Below, one piece after another: positions 36,901 through 44,389 of a DNA stretch of 64,000 bases. Below the pieces are notes generated by a model. It worked only from the letters and a program-made list of their open reading frames with translations, did no database searches and had not been told where the DNA came from. The position numbers and the translations under genes are program-made. The stretch spans positions 633,501 to 697,500 of the forward strand of contig NZ_UGOX01000001.1 in NCBI RefSeq assembly GCF_900461555.1. The letters run 5' to 3'. Position 1 is the stretch's first letter. Every line of letters starts with the position of its first letter. This DNA comes from Legionella quinlivanii. GTDB taxonomy: Bacteria > Pseudomonadota > Gammaproteobacteria > Legionellales > Legionellaceae.

Positions 36901-37223
36901 AAACGCTTGGCTAATTCGATTTGCTGAACTAAATCCAATTCTTTGGGGAGGGCGAGCATTATATCTTTGCAGACTTGAGCGTTTTTCCTTGTTTCTGCTC
37001 TTTCAACTTCGTTCCAGATGAATTCTCGTTCTGTAAAACTCTGCTCAGTTCCTTCTGGTAAGAGAAGTTCAGAATACTGTACATCATGCCTGTGGCTGAA
37101 ATCATAAGTTAAGCCCAGTCGTTCATCATATAGCTTAATTCCAGCACGATACGCGGCAGCTGCCACAGCACTGTGCCCTTTGCTCCTGCTATGCACCGAA
37201 ATATTCGCATAGGAAATCGCCAT
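33990..37223 (-). CDS. traA: MobA/TraA-type relaxase fused to RecD-like helicase
   Basis: 1077 residues from the ATG at 37223. This start puts the catalytic tyrosine at Y25 (AAAYRAG), the position known for RSF1010 MobA. An upstream ATG at 37244 lies inside the putative oriT hairpin. The histidine triad is IHDHGDGNPHAHIL (H125-H135). The second half is a helicase with Walker A IGRPGVGKSYML, Walker B ILIIDEAGMVDF, VGDPDQLKPIKKG and a UvrD/RecD-like C-terminus (YAYAMTVHKSQG). It nicks oriT and unwinds the strand to be transferred. Its ending ~300 residues are helical, of unknown role. Divergent from traC/traD, as in Ti plasmids. Confidence 0.92.
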   Translation of the reverse strand: MAISYANISVHSRSKGHSAVAAAAYRAGIKLYDERLGLTYDFSHRHDVQYSELLLPEGTEQSFTEREFIWNEVERAETRKNAQVCKDIMLALPKELDLVQQIELAKRFAQVHFVDKGIPADISIHDHGDGNPHAHILITTRRLEKNQFAKHKARDLNPQFAKGFITEKEQWHQQWREFQDSYFAEKGIDLTVDLNHIIPERHHGGFRDKASHYLLEENELIKQAREEIVLNDIENFINILSIEHSVFTRKDIETLLFKTITQENYNEFFQVTVERVLSDKNVICLGENEQGQKAFTTRHQYLQESKLLNAVERLQERTGHVYQTDTGQFLQATTLSEEQQQAFEFIVNGGDISCIIGRPGVGKSYMLTPVKDFYQQQGCRVLGATLSGKVAKQLQIESGIESSTIASLTAQLMSGKLSLNANDILIIDEAGMVDFANMSYLIERVKEAKAKLILVGDPDQLKPIKKGAIFKGIASQVGCFTMVDIKRQRHAGDRQASIELAKGNIETGLTHYLEQNAIVIADNERSNNASELLINAWQANINQHEDLRNSIIIAHANVTVDSLNLNARELLMQKGILATEQVNIIKEIKSKNRRYQPGQYIMVTHSDNELGLIGGEQGRISAVDDEQNITLNMNDGREIIVSSHLRRYVEQTGLQDFYLAKGERIFFKKGDKDIGVKNGDLATITQVNEEGFTAVLDSGATVNVPKRYMQIDYAYAMTVHKSQGMSVENTYVCIDTQWWDRALSFVAFTRHKEKLKIFANSKNYPSFKVMVEQLSRKTLQDNVIDYPMNLGIRHGFKFDNLVERAVKRISSASQIIRDKANYLYNYAQVVKSQKLSGHIENRNAIREVARNIAQYIDLRNRIANQYQQLQTKSEKLGIEMSSLKKYDDFYKLACARDKKASDIKQQLMPGQLATTNFKQIDDSQIQKEACRHETLKTIRAIIRSPSNLISDHELCKRAQTVTLTNDRLFISQELKKAHMSEYTFKERLHTLQQNQRQTVYKELKKEYPLLQQYDELVAIRRKLTGFQGKESDKIIQNIAGQIVSNEPLVHKLKRDLPNLLINIRNRMQLDKTHSFLL

Positions 37224-37240
37224 ATGCGTGAATTTAGCAA

Positions 37241-37270
37241 ACAAACGACAGTTTGTATATTGCGCCCTTA
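37241..37270 (+). other. oriT: Putative oriT: inverted repeat plus nic core
   Basis: An inverted repeat ACAAAC-GACA-GTTTGT (37241-37256) is followed, after ATAT, by TGCGCCCT (37261-37268). RSF1010 and Ti-plasmid oriT have a hairpin followed after a few nt by the nic core TGCGCCCT, recognised by MobA-type relaxases. It lies in the 166-bp gap between the divergent relaxase gene and traC, the place where oriT sits in Ti-type transfer regions. The nick is expected within or next to the core, by analogy. Not experimentally shown. Confidence 0.75.
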
Positions 37271-37389
37271 GAAAAATTCTTTTCTTCGGGACAGGTGGAA
37301 TTCGCTGACGCTCATGTGATAAAGCTATTGAACTCGGAGATCTGTGGGTATATGATAATTTTGATCTCGTTCAAATTTGCGGAGTAATT

Positions 37390-37596
37390 ATGTCAAAGAA
37401 GACAATATCGCAAATGGAAGCTGTACTTATGGATAAAATTCAAAAAGCAAAAGAAAAGCTGGATCTATTACAAGAGAAGCACCAGCTCAAAATCGGTCAT
37501 TTGGCCTACAAGCACGGCCTGCATCAAATCGAACTCAATCAGCTAGATTCTCTTTTTGCCAAGTTAGCCCATGAGGTGATTCATGGACATCACTAA
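37390..37596 (+). CDS. traC: TraC-like relaxosome accessory protein
   Basis: 68 residues. The sequence is a coiled coil (MDKIQKAKEKLDLLQEKHQL) followed by KIGHLAYKHGLHQIELNQLD and SLFAKLAHEV, resembling the C-terminal part of TraC proteins of the Ti plasmid. GGAGTAATT in front of the ATG supports the start. It overlaps the next gene by 14 nt. It would bind near oriT and assist TraA. Confidence 0.65.
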   Translation: MSKKTISQMEAVLMDKIQKAKEKLDLLQEKHQLKIGHLAYKHGLHQIELNQLDSLFAKLAHEVIHGHH

Positions 37597-37864
37597 GCAA
37601 ATTGCCAAACAGAAACAAATTATCTGCCGAGAAGAAAAGTCTTTGATGATTGATAAGATAAAACAAAGGCGAGCAGAAACACGTCGGAAAATTGAATTAG
37701 GAGGTGTAGTTATAAAATCTGGAATGGGCGATTTTAATAAATCCGTAATTTTAGGATCTTTAAATTATGCATACGAAATATTAATAAGTGAAGCAGTATA
37801 TAAAGAACTGTTTGAGATAAAAGGCGAACAATTATTTTTGAGCAAAAAAATATACAGTAAATAA
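37583..37864 (+). CDS. traD: TraD-like relaxosome accessory protein
   Basis: 93 residues. IKQRRAETRRKIELGGVVIK followed by NKSVILGSLNYAYEILIS matches the TraD family of Ti-type transfer regions (R-x-RxLIxLGGLVxKAG, then ALLGALL). It overlaps traC by 14 nt in a two-gene operon divergent from traA. It is not the VirD4-like TraD of F plasmids. The coupling protein here is LvhD4. Confidence 0.7.
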   Translation: MDITKQIAKQKQIICREEKSLMIDKIKQRRAETRRKIELGGVVIKSGMGDFNKSVILGSLNYAYEILISEAVYKELFEIKGEQLFLSKKIYSK

Positions 37865-37971
37865 ATATCGCCTCAACTAGCTGCATACACATTTCTAGCA
37901 AAAACTAACTTGAAGAGAAAAATGAATCTAATGTACTAAAATCTATATATGCGGTATGAAAAGGAATATAA

Positions 37972-38955
37972 ATGCCGAATACGATTAACATAGAAAGGAT
38001 TCTTGATACTATCCAAGAGTCCTCTAATCATCTTCTTCTTGGCAATGGTTTTAGCATAAGTATTGAACCACGCTTCAATTATAAGAGCTTATTGGATGTA
38101 GCTATTTCAAAACTTCCAGATGCAAAAAAATTGTCATCAACATTATGTAGATTATTTCAGGATTTAAACACGTCAGACTTTGAAAAAACACTCAAATATC
38201 TTATTATTGCAAAAAAAATCAATGAAGTTTACGATTCTCTCCCTATTCAGAAAAAGTTACAGTCTGATATTGATAATATTAGACAATCTTTTATTGAGAG
38301 TTTTTTATTTGTACACCCACGATATTTACCAAGTGTAAATGAGAAGCATATTAAATTTATTTCTAAATTTGATAAGATTTTTACAACAAATTACGATCTA
38401 TTGCTTTATTGGATTATTCTACAATACTATTCAAAAGAGAGAAAGGATGGTTTTGGTTATTTAGGTTTACCAGGAACCCCTTGGCTTGTTAATCCAATAT
38501 GGATTAATGAGGAGGTGCAAAACACTTTTTATCTACACGGGGGATTTCATTTATATTCTCAGACGTTTACCTATAAAGAGACAGCGGAAGTTCATGAGGA
38601 TGAGTATATTTCGTTACTTTCAAAAATCAATGAGAAAATTGAGGAAAATATCTACCCTCTAATTGTACTAGAAGGTTCATCCGATGAAAAATTATTAGTC
38701 ATAAACTCTAGCCCTTATTTACAGAACAGCTTTAAAGCTCTAGGTAAATTAAAAGGTAACCTGTTTGTATTCGGATCTTCATTAAACATGCATTCGGATA
38801 AGCACTTGATTGACCAATTAAAAATTAGTGAACTAGATAAAATATACATAGGTTATTTTAACTCCCGCGATGATTTTGAAGATGTAAAATACCAACTGGA
38901 GAAAAATGGAAAAAAAGTCTTTTTTTATAGCTCCAAGGATTTATTTACCACTTAA
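37972..38955 (+). CDS. SIR2-like (DUF4917) protein
   Basis: 327 residues. Motifs fit the SIR2-like nucleotide-binding fold: LLLGNGFSIS (residues ~21-30) for the nucleotide loop, FTTNYDLLLYW for the second conserved segment, YLHGGFHLYS with the His expected to be catalytic, and LFVFGSSLNMHSDKHLI at the end. SIR2-like proteins of this class are often NAD-degrading defence effectors against phages. There is no partner gene nearby, so it may act alone. AAGGAATATAA precedes the ATG. Strongly AT-rich compared with the T4SS genes, so likely acquired separately. Confidence 0.75.
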   Translation: MPNTINIERILDTIQESSNHLLLGNGFSISIEPRFNYKSLLDVAISKLPDAKKLSSTLCRLFQDLNTSDFEKTLKYLIIAKKINEVYDSLPIQKKLQSDIDNIRQSFIESFLFVHPRYLPSVNEKHIKFISKFDKIFTTNYDLLLYWIILQYYSKERKDGFGYLGLPGTPWLVNPIWINEEVQNTFYLHGGFHLYSQTFTYKETAEVHEDEYISLLSKINEKIEENIYPLIVLEGSSDEKLLVINSSPYLQNSFKALGKLKGNLFVFGSSLNMHSDKHLIDQLKISELDKIYIGYFNSRDDFEDVKYQLEKNGKKVFFYSSKDLFTT

Positions 38956-39337
38956 GATTTGCTGCTAAACAAATAGTATCATTCTAATTGATTATCGCTG
39001 TCTCCATAAAGATAATTCAATAGCATTTCTTAACCCAGTACTGTTTTAGCTGCATTTAAAAATAATTTATTTCATAGATCTTCTAGTACAACACTTATCA
39101 GCTGGAGCAAGAATAATATGAGGGTGTCTTTGAAATGATTGCTGAAGCTCCTCCTGAAATTGCTGACCAAAAAGTTCGTGTAAGAAAGGAATTGAGGAAC
39201 CATAAATTGCTTTTGGTATTCTTGCCCAGTAAACAGGGGTTGCGCAGAATTTAGATAAATCAGTTAGTAAATGTTAGAAAGTTTAGTGGGACATTTTGAT
39301 AATCCGAAAGTACTAAAAAAATGAGAAGCAAATGGAA
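38956..39337. other. Intergenic region with short remnant
   Basis: About 380 bp. A 39-codon frame starting at 39134 (MIAEAPPEIADQKVRVRKEL) runs to a stop at about 39253. It reads like coding sequence but is too short and has no clear partner, so it may be a gene remnant. Nothing else is recognised. Confidence 0.35.
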
Positions 39338-39889
39338 TTAACATAGATATGGTTTATAATATGGCTTGTCAATAAAATGCAAATACTGATCAAATAATTT
39401 AATAAAAGTATTAACTAGACATTCTAATACATCCATATTCTCTAACATAAGAAACCTAGCAAGGTCGTGTTCCCTTAATTCGGTAGCAAAAGCAAAAATG
39501 AATTTTCGATTTAGAAACTGCCTAGAAATAGTTAACCCATTATAAAATCCATAGGAGACCCTTGCACACATGGTATTTTTCTCTTTACCATTTAAATGGG
39601 TTATTTGTTCCCAAGGGATAAGTATAAAATTACTTGTTTCTGTGACTCGTCTAAGTGGATCATTCAAAATAAGTTTTTCTGTATTATAGATATCCATCCA
39701 ATGTTCATGTGTGCAAAATCGGTAAGATATCTGATTCTCAATACCCAGAAAATATAAATAATCGCAGCCTAACTTCTTCAAGGTATGAAAGGCCTGATAG
39801 AATTGGAGTTCAAATTTTTCGGGGAAGCTGCTATGAGGGTTTTTTGATTTTGAATACAACTGTAAGTCCATACTGCTAATTAAATACAT
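39338..39889 (-). CDS. Autoinducer-binding-like domain protein without HTH
   Basis: 183 residues. The sequence resembles the N-terminal ligand-binding domain of LuxR-type regulators: YQAFHTLKKLGCDYLYFLGI, then YNTEKLILNDPLRR, WEQITHLNGKEK and RVSYGFYNGLTISRQF. It ends without a LuxR DNA-binding domain. Such short versions are common in Legionella. Its start may be residue 7 (ATG at 39871). It is divergent from the broken MFS gene, so the two may once have been regulated together. Ligand is unknown. Confidence 0.6.
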   Translation of the reverse strand: MYLISSMDLQLYSKSKNPHSSFPEKFELQFYQAFHTLKKLGCDYLYFLGIENQISYRFCTHEHWMDIYNTEKLILNDPLRRVTETSNFILIPWEQITHLNGKEKNTMCARVSYGFYNGLTISRQFLNRKFIFAFATELREHDLARFLMLENMDVLECLVNTFIKLFDQYLHFIDKPYYKPYLC

Positions 39890-39930
39890 CCAGTGTTATA
39901 ATAATGTACTCAAACTTTACTGGGATGTAA

Positions 39931-40058
39931 ATGAAAAAAGCTCCTCTTATCTCGGCATTTTTAGGGACAATTATAGAGATTTATGATTTTACCGTATTTC
40001 CCTTTCTGATTCCGATTTTAGTTGAAGTCTTTTCTCAAGAATACCCGGGTGGAGTGAG
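39931..40058 (+). pseudogene. MFS transporter, N-terminal fragment before IS
   Basis: 42 codons plus 2 nt, starting MKKAPLISAFLGTIIEIYDF and reading into the IS at 40059. The start has GGGATGTAA upstream. It is the first transmembrane segment of a metabolite:H+ symporter-type MFS protein. Joined to the right fragment at 41379, the frame is restored without any loss. Confidence 0.85.
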
Positions 40059-40086
40059 TGGAGTTGCCCCTATAAAACCGAACCAC

Positions 40087-40863
40087 CTAACTCACCGCTA
40101 ATAAGCTCCTGATATATTCCCTGGGAGCCATCATTTTTAAGCCCTTATGAGGCGCAACTTCGTTGTAATCGTCAAACCATTCAGGAAGCTTTTTCATAAC
40201 AGTCTGCGCATCATCAAGATCAAAAAAAGCGACATAATCTCGTTTAAACGTTTTAACAAACGCTTCTGCCATACCATTGCTTTCAGGGCTATATGCTGGT
40301 GTTGTCCTCACATCAAAGCCCAGGTTTCTTGCAAAAGAAACAGTGTCCCTTGCCACATAACAAGGGCCATTGTCAGTTAACCACTGTATCTGTTTGGGCA
40401 TGTATTCTGCTGCACCAAACCGATACTCTACACTTTCTAGCAATAAGTCCCTGATTGCTTCTCCATCAATGCCCACTGTCGAGGCAATATAGCCTAATAC
40501 TTCTCTGTCACAAGTATCCATTGCAAAAGCGACATGAACTCTATCACCGTTAGCGCACTGTATGGTAAAACAGTCTGAACACCAACGAGTGTTGCTATGC
40601 AATGTAATGACTTTCCCATCATGTACTCGTGTTTGTTTTTTGCCATACGCCGGCAGTAATAATTGATTTTGCTTCATAATACGATAGACACGTTTATGAT
40701 TGACGCAGGCAAGACCTGTCTTTTTTAACTCATGATTAAGAAGCGTTGTAACCCTACGATAGCCATAGCTACTCCGTTTATCCGTTATTTCACGAATGTA
40801 AGGCAGTAGTTCCTGATCACGTATTTTAACCGTTTGTTTTCTGGAGTGTTCCATATTTTTCAA
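40087..40863 (-). CDS. IS2-group transposase OrfB (catalytic part)
   Basis: 258 residues in the open frame. The true product is probably OrfAB made by frameshifting, since the orfB frame is open back to the slippery A8. The DDE catalytic residues are seen in RWCSDCFTIQ (D), QWLTDNGPCYV (D) and SPESNGMAEAFVKTFKRDY (E). RVYRIMKQNQLLLPAYGKK resembles IS2 OrfB. It has no stop before the end and looks active. Confidence 0.9.
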   Translation of the reverse strand: MKNMEHSRKQTVKIRDQELLPYIREITDKRSSYGYRRVTTLLNHELKKTGLACVNHKRVYRIMKQNQLLLPAYGKKQTRVHDGKVITLHSNTRWCSDCFTIQCANGDRVHVAFAMDTCDREVLGYIASTVGIDGEAIRDLLLESVEYRFGAAEYMPKQIQWLTDNGPCYVARDTVSFARNLGFDVRTTPAYSPESNGMAEAFVKTFKRDYVAFFDLDDAQTVMKKLPEWFDDYNEVAPHKGLKMMAPREYIRSLLAVS

Positions 40864-40913
40864 CCTCTGCGTTAAGTGGGAGCGAGAAACCTGCAGTGCC
40901 CTGGCAACTGCTC

Positions 40914-41306
40914 TTATTCGAAATCGCTTATCCCGTACAAGGGTTGTCGCGAGATCAGTTTTTTTTCTCGACCCAGCTTAACTGCTTCACGCAGAATCTC
41001 ATTTTCCAATGTCTTTTGTCCCAGAACTTGCTCAAGTTGCTTAATACGTTTTTTCAACGCCTTGGCTTCACTTTCAGGGATGACTTCTTCTTCTGTTTTA
41101 ACGCTGGTCAATGCACCATTCTCCATTATTTTTCGCCAGTAAAATAGTTGACTGGGGGGAATACCGTGTTTGCGTGCAATAAAGGATACTGTTACGCCTG
41201 TTTGGTAGGTTTCATGAACTATTTGTTGTTTTTCGTAAGCTGTCCAACGTTTTCGCTTACGACTGGAGTGAATTATTTCGCTACATTCTATTGTTGTTAT
41301 AGTCAT
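40914..41306 (-). CDS. IS2-group transposase OrfA (DNA-binding part)
   Basis: 130 residues: HTH region RKRKRWTAYEKQQIVHETYQ, VSFIARKHGIPPSQLFYWRK, then a leucine zipper-like coiled coil (ALKKRIKQLEQVLGQKTLEN). The end of the frame contains REKKLIS, where eight A (T8 at 40959-40966 on the plus strand) would allow a shift into the orfB frame. Confidence 0.9.
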   Translation of the reverse strand: MTITTIECSEIIHSSRKRKRWTAYEKQQIVHETYQTGVTVSFIARKHGIPPSQLFYWRKIMENGALTSVKTEEEVIPESEAKALKKRIKQLEQVLGQKTLENEILREAVKLGREKKLISRQPLYGISDFE

Positions 41307-41373
41307 ATTACTAGTCCTATTCCTAGTCGTTAATTTAAAACTAGGTGGACCGGTTTATTTGGGGGGCATTACA

Positions 41374-42492
41374 GTGAGTATAAATTTTACTGTTCTGGCT
41401 TATATAGTTAGCTATTTGATAAAACCCATTGGTGCAATTAGCTGTGGCTATTTGATAGATCAATTTGGGCAAAAGAAGATAATGTTGTACACGACATTAT
41501 TAATGACTATTGCTACCTTATCAATTGGTCTATTACCTACTCGCTGGCTATGCGCCAGTTATGGTTCCCTTTTAATTGTTTGCCGGGTAATGCAGGGCTT
41601 ATCGATATCAGGCGAATTTTCATCAGCGATGATTTTTGCTGTTGAGCATGGGAAAATCAAGCCGGCCTTGTTTGGAAGCTTGGCCTTTGTCGGGGGTTGT
41701 ATTGGGATTGTGTTTGCCAATTTGGCAGCCTTTATCCTTTTATATATGGTACCTCCTGAAAGGATCATTCAATTCGCATGGAGAATTCCCTTTCTATTTG
41801 GGGCGTTTGGTTGCTTAGCTGTTTTGTTTATCCGAAATAGCATGAAAGGCGCGGTGAGGCAGTCGCGCTCATTGTCTGTAAATTATTGGAATCTGGTGAA
41901 AACACATAAACGGGAATTAATTGAAGCGTTTGTAATCTCAAGTTTATCTGCCTCAGCCTTTTATATTACCTTTGTTTTCTTGCCGACATTTTTAACGTCA
42001 CTATTAAATGTGCATTCTCATAAAGAATCAATTCTGATCACTCTCTTATCGCTAGTCATCTATTTATTGCTTTTGCCATTTGGAGGAATGTTGGCTGATA
42101 GGATTGGTATCCGAAAACAAATAAGAGTCGCATCTATCCTTTATTTGCTGTTTTCATATGTAGTATTTGCATTATTGCCACAGCTGAGTATTACCAGCTG
42201 CATTGTAACGTTAGCGCTGTTTGCAATAGTACAGGCATTACTCAACTCAGCGCTTCCGGCATTTCTTGTCATACAGTTTCCAAAAGAACAACGGGGTAAG
42301 GCTCTCGCTATTTCTTATAACATCAGCCTGGCATTATTTGCAGGGCTAATGCCTTACTGGATGATATCATCAAACGATCAAGTTAATCCGGGTATCCCAA
42401 TAACAATTTGTGCAGCTCTAAGTTTGTTAATTCTTAATCATGAAAGGAAAAGCTATGGTTATCTACGAAGTAAATTTGGCTATCGATTCTGA
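41374..42492 (+). pseudogene. MFS transporter, C-terminal fragment after IS
   Basis: The remaining ~370 codons of the transporter, starting at the copy of GTGAG. LIKPIGAISCGYLIDQFGQK is the MFS signature between helices 2 and 3 of the metabolite:H+ symporter family. Several further transmembrane segments follow. Joined to 39931-40058 after removing IS plus one target copy, the gene would encode 413 residues in one frame. An ATG at 41359 inside the IS end gives a longer frame but is an artefact. The last 38 nt overlap the DUF4286 gene. Confidence 0.85.
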
Positions 42493-42766
42493 TATATATC
42501 CACAATACCAAGAATGGTTAAAGAAACATGCAGAGGAAATGGTTCAGTTACCGGGTTTCATTAAGGCCAAGATTCTAAAGCCAGAAGAATCGGTAAGTGG
42601 TCAAGAGAAATTGACAGTACAATACCAATTAGAGAGCAGGGCAGCATTAGATCAGTATTTTACTGATTTCGCACCTAAGATGCGGGGGGATGGACTTGCA
42701 CGATTTGAGGGTAAGTTTTCTGCTGAAAGGAAAATATTTGAAGTACGGCATAGTATGAAAAAATAA
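42455..42766 (+). CDS. DUF4286 family protein
   Basis: 103 residues from ATG 42455 (AAAGGAAAAGCT upstream), chosen over 42440. MVIYEVNLAIDSDIYPQYQE, then LPGFIKAKILKPE and KFSAERKIFEVRHS are the family pattern, a ferredoxin-like small protein of unknown role. It overlaps the MFS 3' end. A paralogue lies at 54704-55018. IS insertion upstream may have changed its expression. Confidence 0.75.
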   Translation: MVIYEVNLAIDSDIYPQYQEWLKKHAEEMVQLPGFIKAKILKPEESVSGQEKLTVQYQLESRAALDQYFTDFAPKMRGDGLARFEGKFSAERKIFEVRHSMKK

Positions 42767-42797
42767 TTATACCCAAATAGTGTATCTATATTGAAAT

Positions 42798-42815
42798 TAT
42801 ACGCAAGTGCGTATA
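42798..42815. promoter_or_regulatory. GCGTATA palindrome upstream of excisionase
   Basis: TATACGC-AAGT-GCGTATA is a perfect inverted repeat 46 bp before the excisionase ATG. Its half GCGTATA recurs in the lvrR-lvrA intergenic sites (GCGTATAATG at 17465). It could be a binding site of LvrR linking lysogeny-like control with excision. This is inference. Confidence 0.5.
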
Positions 42816-42860
42816 GTATAGACTTACATCTGGTTAAGTCTTCTTATATAAGGATACAAC

Positions 42861-43055
42861 ATGGAAAAAAGGGTTTTTAAAGAGGCGGAAGCAGCAAGTT
42901 ATATCTGCATGAGTCGATCTTTTCTTTCTCAAGATAGGGCTTATGGAACATTAGCTAACCGCACGCCCGGTCCGAAATATATTAAAATAGGTCGTTCAAT
43001 TCGCTATTTAAAAGAAGATTTGGATTCTTGGTTAGATCTACATAAAAAGTCATAA
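42861..43055 (+). CDS. AlpA/MerR-like excisionase
   Basis: 64 residues. A winged-helix/MerR-type helix-turn-helix of the AlpA/Xis group: FKEAEAASYICMSRSFLSQD, then GPKYIKIGRSIRYLKEDLDS W. Small proteins of this kind act as recombination directionality factors for tyrosine integrases, or as activators of integrase genes. It sits 1.4 kb from attR. ATAAGGATACAAC precedes the ATG. A symmetric GCGTATA site is upstream. Confidence 0.75.
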   Translation: MEKRVFKEAEAASYICMSRSFLSQDRAYGTLANRTPGPKYIKIGRSIRYLKEDLDSWLDLHKKS

Positions 43056-43068
43056 ACCTCATTAATGA

Positions 43069-43103
43069 GTATCACTCATCCCTAATAATGAGTGATACAT
43101 TTT
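43069..43103. terminator. Bidirectional terminator between excisionase and P-loop gene
   Basis: GTATCACTCAT (43069-43079) pairs perfectly with ATGAGTGATAC (43088-43098), an 11-bp stem with an 8-nt loop, followed by ATTTTC. It separates two convergent genes. Confidence 0.75.
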
Positions 43104-44260
43104 CATGAGCGACCAAAATAATTAAAGCGTAATTCCGCAGCTTTTTGTTCAATCTGTGTGACAGAACTTTTAAGATCCTGAGTTGAGAGTGCCTCGAGTA
43201 ATTGTTGGAATAATGGCTGTAATTCCTCAATTATGATGGTCTTGTCCTTTTTGACCTGCTGAAATTCTCTCTCATTTTCTCGGTAATTAGTAAAGACTTT
43301 TTTGTGTCGCTCAAGTGATCTACTTAATTCATCAGGGCTACAGCTTGTACTGATACAATTCAATAATTGATGCAGTGCAATGATAAGGGTTTTAGAAGAA
43401 CTGTCTGGTATTTGATTTGCCATTAATGGTTTTAATTTGTATTTAAATAAACTTTTATCTACTCCTTGAAGTGAATTTATTTTTTGTTTCAAATTCGCCT
43501 GTAAAGAGAAGTTGCTATTAGGAATTAAAAATAAGTTATCTTGATGAATCGATTGAGCCATCAAAATTATATCCCTCAGTCTAAGAATGCTTTTTTGATA
43601 TTCATTTGAAGGACATAGGGGAGAAGTCTCTAATTTCCTTAGGGTACTTTGCCGACTAACTATATAATTGTTAATCTCCTCTAAAAGTAATTCCTCATTT
43701 CCATTATCTACTCCAGTGAAAACAAAAAGAATAGATGGGTTGCCTTTTATTTTAGAAGCATCTAAAAATTTAGTTAGTTGCCCCAGTAACGTATCAAACG
43801 GTGCTGCTCTATCAACACATAAGGCATTGACGTCAACTGTAATCACAATACCTGAGATTCCTTGAGGCATCTTAGTTGCTAAAATTGTATTGAGTAAGAA
43901 TAAAAATCGCTCTGGCGTATTATTTTTTTCTTCCACTCCGCTGATCTCGCAAGCCCATCGGCTTTCTTCCATAAATTTAGTCAACCTAGGCAAATAACTA
44001 TCAACAGTAAATTTCTCTTCTAAGGCCTCGTCAATATCTGATTGAGTATTTGTATTGGGGAAGGAGGTTGTTATTACTGGCAGATGTTGAATAAACTTCG
44101 TTTTTCCTGAACCGCTGCTGCCTAAGATTAATAATGTTTCTTTCGTGGACAGAGATTCAGCAAAGGCAATTGATTTTACTAATTGACCAGCAAATACATC
44201 TATATCAATTTGTGGGGTTGATGAAAGAGACTGTTTCTTAATCCATTTGTGGCTAAACAT
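43103..44260 (-). CDS. P-loop protein, IcmF-like arrangement
   Basis: 385 residues. Walker A is LLILGSSGSGKTKFI (residues ~44-58); then GISGIVITVDVNALCVDR and PSILFVFTGVDN resemble the segment of IcmF/TssM that follows the P-loop (GVILTLSVADLL and the NKxD-like part). The C-terminal half is helical with a coiled coil (LSTQDLKSSVTQIEQKAAEL). No membrane helices as in true IcmF. Function unknown; its place at the right end of the element and leftward orientation suggest cargo. Confidence 0.5.
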   Translation of the reverse strand: MFSHKWIKKQSLSSTPQIDIDVFAGQLVKSIAFAESLSTKETLLILGSSGSGKTKFIQHLPVITTSFPNTNTQSDIDEALEEKFTVDSYLPRLTKFMEESRWACEISGVEEKNNTPERFLFLLNTILATKMPQGISGIVITVDVNALCVDRAAPFDTLLGQLTKFLDASKIKGNPSILFVFTGVDNGNEELLLEEINNYIVSRQSTLRKLETSPLCPSNEYQKSILRLRDIILMAQSIHQDNLFLIPNSNFSLQANLKQKINSLQGVDKSLFKYKLKPLMANQIPDSSSKTLIIALHQLLNCISTSCSPDELSRSLERHKKVFTNYRENEREFQQVKKDKTIIIEELQPLFQQLLEALSTQDLKSSVTQIEQKAAELRFNYFGRS

Positions 44261-44389
44261 GAAAACTCTGAAGAAGGGAAATTATACAATTCTAATTGAT
44301 TTCATTTTGTACAGCAACCGGTAAGCTACAATTTGTATTGCATACGCTAGCATGGTTATGCAACTGCAATTTATACTTATCAATTAAAT

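Larger units (their letters stand above)
40059..41373 (-). mobile_element. IS3-family (IS2-group) insertion sequence
   Basis: About 1315 bp, with ends TGGAGTTGCCCC... and ...GGGGCATTACA forming imperfect inverted repeats (TG/CA tips). GTGAG is present on both sides (40054-40058 and 41374-41378), a 5-bp target duplication as expected for IS2. It holds orfA and orfB leftward with a run of eight A on the transcribed strand for the -1 frameshift. It interrupts the MFS gene. Confidence 0.88.

Noticed and set aside
37224-37244. Upstream start of traA at 37244
   Set aside because: It would place the catalytic Tyr off the usual position 25 and starts inside the oriT hairpin.
40065-41368. IS ends at TGCCCC/GGGGCA
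   Set aside because: No target duplication results. Extending to TGGAG.../...TTACA gives matching GTGAG copies and restores the MFS frame.
41359-41373. ATG at 41359 as the start of an intact MFS protein
   Set aside because: The ATG lies in the IS end. The true N-terminus is at 39931, and the frame joins across the IS when one GTGAG is removed.
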